Below are positions 29,386 to 38,530 of a stretch of DNA of 64,000 nucleotides, piece by piece. Positions within the stretch are counted from its first letter, which is position 1. The number at the start of each line of letters is the position of its first letter. Made by a program: the position numbers and the translations under genes. This stretch comes from Eutreptiella sp. 'Long Island Sound 2002' (Eukaryota; Euglenozoa; Euglenophyceae; Eutreptiales; Eutreptiaceae): NCBI GenBank assembly GCA_964036045.1, contig OZ038391.1, positions 43,473,621 to 43,537,620 on the forward strand. The letters run 5' to 3'. Below the pieces are notes generated by a model. The model made no database searches and was not told where the DNA came from. It saw only the letters and a list, made by a program, of their open reading frames with translations.

Positions 29386-31947
29386 CTACTGCCCCTTGCC
29401 AATTCCGGCGCCTCTGCCCTTGCCGGCCTTACCAGCCCGCATGGCTGCTTCACGCAGCTCCGGGTGCTTTTGCCAACAGAGCTCCGGCGGGTGCCGTCCC
29501 CTGCCACACTCAGGGCAGTACGGAACTCGGGGCCACGGCCCTCCCGGCGGTGGGTTTCCGAGTGCCGCCGTTCCAGGTGGGATGCCGTCCCCTGCCCCTG
29601 TCACTTTGCCTTTGCCCGCGGGCCTCAAATGCGGGTGTCGCTCCCAGCACTGAGCCTCCGTGTGGCCTGTGCGCCCGCAGGCTGTGCACTGGCGCGGGTC
29701 GGGTGCCCCGGTGCCCCCATCGCCTGGCGTAGGGTTTGGCGTGCCGGTGTCAGCACCTCCTTTCCCTTTGCCACGCCCGCGGGGCTGGCCCCGGCCATGT
29801 GGCTGCATAGCGTTGACGGCACGCGCCTCGCCCACAATGTTTTGCTTCGTCACCTTGGCCCGCTTTTTGCTGACCAGGCGTGGCAAAATGAAGCAGAAGG
29901 CCTCCAGATAGGAGAACTTGCCGTTCTGCTTGGCCTCCTCGAAGACCATTGCGTCCAAATGCCCTTCGTAGGCATTGGATACATACAGAGCCTTGAGGAA
30001 CTGCCTCTTGGCCATGTGGTGACTCACTCCACCACGCACGCGAGCGCCCGCCTGGCACCAATCATCGAACCACTCAGTGAGTGAGTCGGCCACGGCGGGG
30101 TGCGGCGGAACAATGTCCTCCCAGTTTTTGGAGGCGCCATAATTCGCCAGTGCCCGGTCTATTTGTGTTTTAACCAGGGCTTTCAGCTCCTGGTAACCAA
30201 TGAGGCGGCGGGTGCATCGCTTCCTTAAGACGTTTTGTCTCGATGCGGGCAAGCTTTGAAGCAGGGCCTCCTTTTGGAGGTGCTCAGGCTGCATATGGTT
30301 CACATTGTTTTCATTAAGCAGCCAATCTCGCCAATAGTCGCGGGCAGTGGCCCCCTCACCATCCCGGGTTGGACGATGAGTGTTGGCCTGGGTGGCCTTC
30401 AATTGATTGGGGTCCAATAATGCCGCCAGCTGTGGGCCCAAAAGACCCGCCAACAGGCTGCCAGGGGCGGTCGTTGAGTTTGTTGACGGGATGTCGTCGA
30501 GCAATACTTCCTCGAATGCTCTCCCATTATCCGGGACCCCAGATGGCCTGACCTTAAGGGACACACCCACTTCCCCATCCCCGACGTTTTCCAGGTGATC
30601 CAGGAAGGCGAAGGGGTCGAATTTGTCCTGGGAATCAAGCCAGTCACGCAGACAAAAAAATCGAATCTGGCCTACGTGGCCACCACCCCCCGCCCAGGAG
30701 TCTACGCCCGGGTGCCGCGGAGCCGCAGGTTGGGGCACGGGCTGTCTCTCAGGGCCCTCACCTCCGTGCAGGGGGGGCGGCGCCGGATAGGTAGTGGTGT
30801 GGGTAAGCGGGGCCTCTCTGGCGTATGACCCTGCGGCGTATACACCACAAGACGCACCGACGGGCTCTACGGTGGTAGCGGGGGTCGCCGATGGCACCTC
30901 TGCCCACAAAGGAGACGCCGTATCCACGGGCGCTCCCAGTCCCCACACCGGGGCGGCGCTTGCCTGTGGTTCCCCTGGCGACCTGGTCAAGTGAACCAGT
31001 CCCCCCACCGTGGCTTGTAGTTGCCACAGGTCGTCCTGGACTCCGATCCCCCGAGAGTCCAACTCGCACACTCGGTGCTCCAGGGGCTCATAGCCGCTGC
31101 CAGTCGTCGGGTCCGGAGGAAGAGCAACCTCCGGTTTGGCCTGCCAGGCGGCCTGGGCCAACTCTACCGACGTGACGCGTCGGGATACTTCTTGCTCGAG
31201 AGATGTGAATCTCTCATGGAGCGTGGTGTAGTGCTGACGCACACATTGCTCTGCCGCGGTCTGCATGCGCCCTTCAGCTTCAAGAAGCTTGGACGGGGTG
31301 ACTGTAGCAACCCGTGTAGGCAGCATGGTCGAATGCACGGCTTGTGGTACACGCTCCAACTGTGCTACCTTGTTCTCGACGGACTGCAGGCGGACGTTGT
31401 AATCCGCAGTAGGGTCTGGCACTACCCTGGCCCGTGCATCGGGTCCTTCCAGGGTGTAGACGCGTGCTTGCAGATCCGTGAGGTGTTCCGGAACGCCCCT
31501 AATGCTGCTCAAAAAATGTTGCATTGCCGCAATTTCCCGCGTATGCTCCTGGAGGCTCTGCTGAACCTGACGCTGGTTTGCGGTTGCGGTGCGTTCCACC
31601 TGCTCCACCTGGCCACGCAGGCCACCTAGGGCAGTGTCCAGACCATTCACTCTGGATTCCAGTGTGGTGGCCCGCTCCTCAAATTTACTGACTGCGTGCA
31701 CAAGACTATCTTGGTGAGCCTGCAGTGTGGCCTTGACCTGGGCGACCGTAGACTCCAAGGCTAAGCCAGCGGCCTGAAGGTGTTCCCGTGCCGTGGCAGC
31801 CTGGCGGAGGTTGGTGGTGTGGTCATCCAGGACCTTGACACACTCGTTGACTATACCGCCTACGGTCCGGGTTTGCCCATGGCAGTGTTCCAACTGGGTG
31901 CGTATCTGACCCGTGGCGCGCACCAGGTCTGAACCTAACCCCTGCAA
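29386..31947 (-). CDS. gag: E2 Gag
   Basis: 853 codons counted from a TTG; no ATG starts this frame. About the first 260 residues are a long heptad-type coiled coil rich in Q, E, A and L. A proline-rich hinge follows, then a capsid-like region (F-C-L-R-D-W-L-D-S-Q-D-K-F-D-P-F-A-F). Two CX2CX4HX4C zinc knuckles lie near the C-terminus (C-T-A-C-G-R-T-G-H-T-E-A-Q-C and C-P-E-C-G-R-G-R-H-P-P-E-L-C). It ends with TAG in frame with protease. The N-terminus is probably at 32,153 in another frame. Confidence 0.85.
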   Translation of the reverse strand: MQGLGSDLVRATGQIRTQLEHCHGQTRTVGGIVNECVKVLDDHTTNLRQAATAREHLQAAGLALESTVAQVKATLQAHQDSLVHAVSKFEERATTLESRVNGLDTALGGLRGQVEQVERTATANQRQVQQSLQEHTREIAAMQHFLSSIRGVPEHLTDLQARVYTLEGPDARARVVPDPTADYNVRLQSVENKVAQLERVPQAVHSTMLPTRVATVTPSKLLEAEGRMQTAAEQCVRQHYTTLHERFTSLEQEVSRRVTSVELAQAAWQAKPEVALPPDPTTGSGYEPLEHRVCELDSRGIGVQDDLWQLQATVGGLVHLTRSPGEPQASAAPVWGLGAPVDTASPLWAEVPSATPATTVEPVGASCGVYAAGSYAREAPLTHTTTYPAPPPLHGGEGPERQPVPQPAAPRHPGVDSWAGGGGHVGQIRFFCLRDWLDSQDKFDPFAFLDHLENVGDGEVGVSLKVRPSGVPDNGRAFEEVLLDDIPSTNSTTAPGSLLAGLLGPQLAALLDPNQLKATQANTHRPTRDGEGATARDYWRDWLLNENNVNHMQPEHLQKEALLQSLPASRQNVLRKRCTRRLIGYQELKALVKTQIDRALANYGASKNWEDIVPPHPAVADSLTEWFDDWCQAGARVRGGVSHHMAKRQFLKALYVSNAYEGHLDAMVFEEAKQNGKFSYLEAFCFILPRLVSKKRAKVTKQNIVGEARAVNAMQPHGRGQPRGRGKGKGGADTGTPNPTPGDGGTGAPDPRQCTACGRTGHTEAQCWERHPHLRPAGKGKVTGAGDGIPPGTAALGNPPPGGPWPRVPYCPECGRGRHPPELCWQKHPELREAAMRAGKAGKGRGAGIGKGQ

Positions 31948-31955
31948 CTGCTGAA

Positions 31956-32153
31956 CTACTGCCCCATGTCACTAAGGCGTTCTGCCAGCTGGGGGTCCTG
32001 GGACGCCACGTCTGACCACTCAAACCGGCGAATTTGTTCGGCCGGCAGTCCTAACTCAGTAACACACCTAACCCGTTCGGTAGCTACAAACCGGGGAGGG
32101 GCTCCTGTGTCGGCATCCATTGGGACCGAAGCTGGGGGGCTTGTGTGAGCCAT
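31956..32153 (-). CDS. E2 Gag N-terminal segment, frameshifted
   Basis: From an ATG at 32,151-32,153 (M-A-H-T-S-P-P-A-S-V-P-M-D) the frame is open to TAG 31,956-31,958. The gag frame resumes within a few codons in another frame at a GGGG run, so one lost base would separate them. This is the most likely start of E2 Gag. The function of these 65 residues is not known. Confidence 0.5.
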   Translation of the reverse strand: MAHTSPPASVPMDADTGAPPRFVATERVRCVTELGLPAEQIRRFEWSDVASQDPQLAERLSDMGQ

Positions 32154-32485
32154 ACTATTGAAGTAGCTCACTAAATTTCTCACCGGCCCTTGTGTTTGTT
32201 GTGGGTCCGGGAGTTGTATTCTGGGGTGAGCGTGCCCCCACACCGCCGACGAGCACGGGGGGGAGAACGGTTGTTCATAAGCAACCTTGGGCCCTCCGAA
32301 TGCTCCATGGTTCAGGTATAAAAAAATTGCCCGAAACTTCAAAGTCTCAAAGTGCACAAAAAAATGACAGACTCAAGGTTTCCCAAGAAATCAGAAGAAT
32401 CAAGAAATCCCAAGAACTTCCAACAAAGGCCTCTCAACCTCAGATCTATGCGATGATCCACGAAGTCCCGAGAAAGAAGGATGAC

Positions 32486-32832
32486 CTTTCAACCTTGGAT
32501 CCACGCCAAGATCCACAAGCTGCCACGCGCGCAGGCGAGATGATGATGCCAAACGAAGCAAAGGCAGGTCCAAACGACCCAAACGAAGCGTCGCGCGTCG
32601 ACGGCGACCTTGGACCTTTCAACCCTGGATCCACGCCAAGCTGCCACGCGCGCAGGCAAGATGACGGTGCCCAACGAAGCAAAGGCAGGTCCAAACGACC
32701 CAAACGAAGCGTCGCGCGTCGACGGCGACCTCGGAACTTTCAACCTTGGATCCACGCCAAGATCCACAAGCTGCCACGCGCGCAGGCAAGAGGACGGTGC
32801 CCAACGAAGCAAAGGCAGGTCCAAACGACCCT
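32486..32832. repeat. Tandem repeat in E2 5' leader, about 2.7 copies of 121-130 bp
   Basis: Units start at 32,486, 32,616 and 32,737 with the word CTTTCAACC and share a CTGCCACGCGCGCAGGC block. The second unit lacks a 9-bp AGATCCACA segment. The repeat lies between the primer-binding site and gag on the minus strand. Confidence 0.9.
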
Positions 32833-32936
32833 GCTCAAGTGCGGATGCTCGCCAGCAGATTCAATTGACTCACTGGAGTTGCTTACACACTGCCGCAGGC
32901 TCAAAGGATCAGAAGATGACAGTCGGCAAAGCAGGA

Positions 32937-32950
32937 AGTATGACCACGTT
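32937..32950 (-). other. E2 primer-binding site, self-complementary
   Basis: Adjacent to the inner end of the 5' LTR. On the minus strand it reads AACGTGGTCATACT, the exact reverse complement of AGTATGACCACGTT inside the same LTR (33,126-33,139). No tRNA match is apparent. This is the arrangement known for Tf1 self-priming. Confidence 0.75.
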
Positions 32951-33429
32951 TGTAATCTTTTGACTCTGAGTTGATGAGTGTTATTCTTTAACCCTGCCAC
33001 CATGCAAGCTGTTTTTTTCCTCCGAACACCAAATGTACCAGTGTACCTGCAACAACCCTGCAGCACGAAGTAATTGCAAATCAATCCAATCTGCCAGTGA
33101 TCTCGGATCCCAGAGACATGAATAAAACGTGGTCATACTGCAGAGCAGCATGAGCACATGGAATACAAACACCAATGGTTGTAACGACAAAATAATGCAA
33201 CATATTTAAGTATTGTGCTCTATAGATGCTGCATGTCACTGCATGTCACTCTGTATGTCAATGTCTGTAAGATCGCTGATGAATGCGCGACTTATAAAAA
33301 CACCAGATCATTTGGAATCTTGAATGAACTATAAATACACCAAATCATGACTTAGCTATAAAACATCAGAATGATGAAATAGCCCTGTATGTAGCCCTGT
33401 CTGTTAATGGGACTGTACTGGCCATTACA
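32951..33429 (-). repeat. E2 5' LTR
   Basis: Matches 10,211-10,689 with 10 differences. Followed by the CAGCC duplication at 33,430-33,434. Confidence 0.92.
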
Positions 33430-33434
33430 CAGCC

Positions 33435-36400
33435 CAGAGCAGGGTGTCAAACAAAAAAAACTGTCAAACACACACCCTAAAAAAAATTTACTGTGGTGTG
33501 CTGCAGTGCAAGAGTGCACTGCAGCCCTACATGCTGGTTAGAGTGGGTGTGGGGGTAGAAATGTGGGTGGCCTAAGTTGCACAGCAACCCTACAATACTA
33601 ACCTGCCTACAAACAGCTAACTGCCTGCAGCAATGGCTAAGCAGGCATCGCACTGCACTAGACCTTGTGCAGAGGAGGCGGGGGGGGGGGGCTGTCAGAA
33701 AAATCTGTAACAACTTTCTGCCTGCCTGAAAAGGTTAGAATATTTTACAAATAAAAATTTGTATCGCTGCACCTGCAACCCTGCAGACAGTAACAGCACC
33801 ACATAAAAATTTGTTCTCTTCTTAAAACTTCTCAGAAGTTTTTCAAACCTGAAGTAAAGTACAAAACCCGTTAACCTGATTAACCTGACTTCTGGGTTCT
33901 GTCTTCACTTGTTTTCGGTCTTCAGTGGCGCTGTAGTCTGCAGAGCAAGCAAGGCAAAGAAACAAGCGGAGGGGGGCTCTACGAGATGGGGGAGGGCAAT
34001 GTGCGGGCTGCGATCGCCTCTGAAGGGCATCTGTCGGACGACGAATTCAGCTTGCACAATATGCACGTGCATGATCAGCAATTTATAGCAAAGAACGATG
34101 AGCATGTTGAGGAAATTTCAATGAAGCAATGATACATGATTTGTTGTGGAGGGTGTGGAAAAGTAAGGTTAAACGAATCCTTTGTCTTTCGTGCTTGGTC
34201 TGGCTTTTTCTTTGTTGGTGCGAAGCACCATCAAAAGAAAAGCCTTATTACGCTTTTAGCCATTTTCGGATCACATTTCTATGTCGGAAATGGAGCCGGG
34301 CGGTGACAAACAAACGGAAAAACACTCCTTTGCCTTCTGTTTAAGCTAGCAGCGCAAGGACAGGGAGGGTGCATTGGGCAAGATTAGCGACACAGGGTGC
34401 AGATAGCATACAATTGACATATTCATAACTCAGGCCTATTGTATCGGATTTTGATGAAATTAAGGGTAATTTTGGTCAATTTGGGGGTGTTCTTTGCATT
34501 TATGAGCTTAAAAAGGCACCTGAGTGCGCTGAAAACTGTCAAATCGAAAAGCAGTGCTAAAACGAAATGACGGCGGTTTCTCAATTCAACAAAAAGACGG
34601 GGCTTTTAGCATCATTTATAAATCTGGTCTTAGATTGAAATTTCGTGCATTGTAGCCCGATTTCACTTTGGACAGTCAAAATGAAAGATCGCAAATGCCG
34701 GCGACTGCAAAATGCACGTGTGCACAGCAAATAAATAATATGGCAAATAGATTTCTTGAGATTTGGGGCCTGTGGCTTACATATAGTGTTGTTCGGCACC
34801 CCAACTTTGCTAGTGCATCTTCAAATCGCATCCCTAGCTTATATGGAATTAGTGGATGCTGGTAAAGAAGTTAAAACCTTGTAAAGGTCCTAACTTTGCA
34901 AAACAGCCATGATTGATCGAAACAAATTTGAAGGCACGAATCAGCTCTTTGAGGCGGTCATTTAGAGGGGCTGCATCGTAGACTTTTGGGATATGTTTCA
35001 TTTCGGCGCGCGGATTGTATATAATGGCATAAGGACTGCTTTCAGAGGGGGGCGGGGCCCCATTCCCCGGCCCCCCAATTAAAAGCCCCCCATGGGGGGG
35101 GAGAGTGAACAAGGAGAGAAGAAAAAAAAAAGGAAAAGACCGAAAGCGCAGAAAAGCGATGCAAAGCAACAGCTCGCGCACAAACGACCGAACACTGCAG
35201 AGCAGCAGAAACACACCTGAAGTGCTCTGCTCCCGCGTTCTGTGTCGCTCGTTGTCATGAACTTCTTTGCACCTGTGCAAAGCAAAAGAATAGAAAGAAA
35301 ACACACATGTCATATAAAAAAAAACGACGTGTCAGATCGTCAGTCATACCTGATTAAAATTCCATACTGAAACTCCTGATTCCCACCTCTGATTCCTGAA
35401 CAGCCTGCAGAGCACACACAGAGGTCAGAAAATACGCACAACACACAAACGACAACTATGCTAATGCACATGACGTGTGAAAACGCAAACGAAAATGTAC
35501 CTAAACGCAGCATGCAAACTTTTTATTATTATTTTCTGTTGTCAAACGCGTAACTGTAGTTGTGCAATCTATAACAAAAACTGAGCAAGCTGGACTAAAC
35601 AAACCTACGCAAACGCATTCACACACATTGCGCACGCAAAAATGCACTCTCGAAATCGAAACAAAATGAAAACACTGAAAACACACATGATAAAATTTAC
35701 CTGGACAAGGACAGAAATGAAAGACTGAAATTAAAAAGACTGAAAGTAAAAGACTGGGCGACACAGCAAAACAAAACAACTGCATAAGTTAAAATGAACA
35801 CATACACACACGGGTCATTGTTTATAATATAATCGAAGAGCCTACCAAACAGCTGCAAATAAGCTGCCTGAAGCAGCGGTAACACTTCTGACCGCCTACG
35901 CCCCCGCAGACAATCAGGGGTCGTGGCCAATCACCCGCCCGACCCGAGTAGGCGCCACCCCCCGAAAAAGAATCGCCCTTCAACTCAAGGTGGGGTCTCC
36001 TGCCTTACAAACCCAAGGCCAGGACTAAAAAAGAAGGGCTTTAGAAGGCACCCGAGACCTCAAGGCTTTAAAGGCGCCTTGGCGGGAGGACTATCCCTGC
36101 CTACAGTGGGGGTTACTGTCTTACCTAAGCAAGTGCTCGCCAAGCACTCAAACAAACTCTTAAGCAAACTACAAAAAAAAAAGGCTAAGAGTGAAACGTA
36201 GAAGTAAAGACCACAAAACAACACAAACAGAAATTGAAAGGAACAAAGAGGAAGCAGAAGCACCCAAACTGGGTCGTGCGTGTTCGCCAAGGGCGAAGGG
36301 ACGCAACTGCAACCCAACAAACAACTCAAAAATGCCCAAAAAGACAGAAAAACACCAAAATGAGAAAAGCTGAAAAAAATACAAAAGGAGGAAAAAGAAG

Positions 36401-36930
36401 ACAAACCTGTATATACATACACACATACAAACACACTGCACACTCAAAAACACACAAACTGAGCACGCAGCACATACTCAATTTTCACATTCACTCATGT
36501 GCATCCTTGATTCCTGGCTGCTCCACCTGCAAAAGCAGGAGCAGGAACGCCAGAACGGCAGAAAAAAGACAAGACAAAAAAAACAAAACGAAGCAAACAC
36601 AGCAGGCATGCAACACATGACACACCTGTAAACAGGACGTGTCCATGTGTGCTCACCCTTCGTGTCGCGTCTCGCTGCGTTGGCTGGTGCTGCGCTGCTG
36701 CACCTGCACACACACACACACACACTCAAAGGCAAAACCAAAGAATAAAGCCTTAACAACGAACGCGTAAGCGAACGAAGCAGGCGACGAAAAAGACAAT
36801 ACGACACGAAGCAAAAGCTAAAAGCGTCCAACGCTGAAAATTACCTACTCCTCAGGGCGGCGCTTGCAAGGCCTGGGCGCCACTCCTTCAAAAATCTCTG
36901 CGCCCCCTCAAGTCTTTGCTGCCTCACAAA
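33435..36930. other. E1 internal sequence, no gene recognised
   Basis: About 3.5 kb of E1. The frames present are short and of low complexity, with no protein motif. A CA dinucleotide run lies at 36,707-36,726. It is presumably filler or a packaging region of a non-autonomous element. Confidence 0.65.
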
Positions 36931-36934
36931 GTGT

Positions 36935-37590
36935 GGGCAGTGTCCACCACGCTGCTGGGCTTACCCAGCGCGTTTGCAAGCAGCGTCCACAACGCTGCAT
37001 TGATATCCCAACGCGGTCTTCGCAGCGTCCACCACGCTGCTGCTCGGCCAACGCGTTTGATGCAGCGTCCACTACGCTGCGTTGACGACTCATGCGTTGT
37101 TCGTAGCGTTCACCACGCTGCATTGAGGGCAAGCAGCGTACATCACGCTGCGTTGTTCATCCTCACTGTGCTCGGCAGCGTCCAGCACGCTGCTGTGATG
37201 CCCCAGCGCGGTTTTTTGCAGCATCCACCACGCTGCCTTGATAACCCAACGCGCTGCTCACAACGTGCTTCATACTGCTGCAAAGGCATGGGCTGTCAGA
37301 TGCTCCACTGTTGACGACGGTGACCAAAGCTCTGTTGGCTGCATAACCACGCTGCCATGATCACCCACGCTGTTCTTTGCAGTGTCCACGACGCTGCTGT
37401 GATCAGCCAAACTCTGGATCCGGCAGCGTCCACGACGCTACTGATCCCCAAGCGCGTCCTGTGGCAGCGGTCACGATGCTGCTGTGATTTCCCAACACTT
37501 CCTTGGCAGCGGTCCTGACGCTGCTGTCCTCCCACTCGTTGATGGCAGCGTTCAGCACGCTGCTCTTTTCTGCCCACTCGTTGTTACTGA
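36935..37590. repeat. Array of about 15 hairpin-forming units, period about 41 bp
   Basis: Units contain GCAGCGTCCACCACGCTGC or variants, in which GCAGCGT and ACGCTGC form a 7-bp stem with a 5-nt loop. Starts are near 36,938, 36,980, 37,021, 37,061, 37,103, 37,133, 37,175, 37,218, 37,337, 37,379, 37,423, 37,464, 37,507 and 37,546. The linker carries a CCAACGCG word in many units. It lies just inside the E1 5' LTR and primer site, where retroelement RNAs carry packaging or dimerisation signals. Confidence 0.9.
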
Positions 37591-37656
37591 CCCTCATCGC
37601 ACAGCAACAAAATACCTCTTCGATCATTGGGACAGCATAAGCAAGACCTCTTTTTT

Positions 37657-37668
37657 GATTGACGGGAT
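37657..37668 (-). other. E1 primer-binding site, self-complementary
   Basis: On the minus strand ATCCCGTCAATC directly follows the 5' LTR end. Its exact reverse complement GATTGACGGGAT is in the LTR on the minus strand (37,786-37,797 here and 9,942-9,953 in the other LTR), 26 nt downstream of a TATTTTA box. Confidence 0.75.
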
Positions 37669-37821
37669 TGTAATGGTTTTTGTCCTTGGTCTGATTTTGA
37701 TCATCCTTGTCTAAATCCTTCATTTTAATCTATCTCCTTCTAACGTCTGCGAAGAACTCAAGAACAATAACCAAAACTTAATATCATCCCGTCAATCTGT
37801 ACAAACATTTTGAGTGTAAAA
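37669..37821 (-). repeat. E1 5' LTR, left piece
   Basis: The first 153 bp of the 266-bp LTR, ending at the TAAAA duplication (37,817-37,821) created by E4. Confidence 0.9.
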
Positions 37822-38530
37822 AGAAAGATGTCCTTGAATTATGCCCTAGATCTTTTGATGTATTCCTGCAGGTTTTGTAGTTGAAAACCCAAACCAAAGC
37901 AGCAAGTAGAGCAAGAACAGGATATGGATCGAATCAATGATTGGTTTTGGAATCCAGTGTAACACAGAAGGGCTGCAGATAGACAAAGCAGGTTTATACA
38001 CAAAGATTCAATCACAAATGGATAATACAAAAGATTTTATATGAAAATTGGTCTGACTCTTGCCTCAGAGGTTGCATTAGGCACTTCATGTGCACTCTTT
38101 TGGGTGAAAGGGTGCTGGTTAGGACTGAGGGGCATAGATGTCAGGACCACACAGAAAATGACTTGGCCAAGCAACTGAATTCAGAAACAGTTACAAAGTA
38201 GGACCACAATAAGTGGTAGAAACAATTGAGTATAGGGGTCTTGGGGTGGGAGACCACTAGGCTTAACCTCCAAGGCCTAAAGCATGAAATGCCTGTTTTA
38301 TTTCGGTATATCCTCCATGAAGGAAGGTACCTCCGCTCAGTTGAGTGGTAGGGGTGAACTTCATGGGGGGCTAGGGTCACAACCCTAGTTACTTTGAGAA
38401 AGTGTACTTTAGGCAACAAAAGAGAGATAAAAACACTTAAGTTTGTCCTAGCATCAACAAAGGGTTTTAAAGGGGGGCTTAGCCTGGATCAAGCCCTCCA
38501 AGAAAGACATGGCAGTGACTTTTTCTTACT
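37822..38530 (-). repeat. E4 3' LTR
   Basis: Matches 48,143-48,851. It is bordered inside by a polypurine tract (minus strand CCAGGGGGG at 38,531-38,539) and outside by TAAAA. Confidence 0.93.

Larger units (their letters stand above)
10211..33429 (-). mobile_element. E2: chromodomain Ty3/gypsy retrotransposon, split by E3
   Basis: 479-bp LTRs (10,211-10,689 and 32,951-33,429) with TG...CA ends and a 5-bp duplication CAGCC (10,206-10,210 and 33,430-33,434). The LTRs differ at 10 positions. Excluding E3 it is about 12.4 kb. Gene order on the minus strand is gag, protease, linker, methyltransferase-like domain, reverse transcriptase, RNase H, integrase, chromodomain. Several in-frame stops and frameshifts and a changed integrase catalytic residue make this copy inactive. 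The chromodomain and self-complementary primer site fit the Tf1/sushi group of chromoviruses. Confidence 0.9.

Noticed and set aside
34849-36831. Several 90-150 codon reverse-strand frames rich in Phe, Cys and Ser.
   Set aside because: They mirror A-rich, CA-rich plus-strand sequence in the E1 interior and have no family motif.
36935-37590. Hairpin array considered as a CRISPR array.
   Set aside because: The context is eukaryotic, there are no cas genes, the units drift along their whole length, and the spacers are not unique sequences of fixed size.
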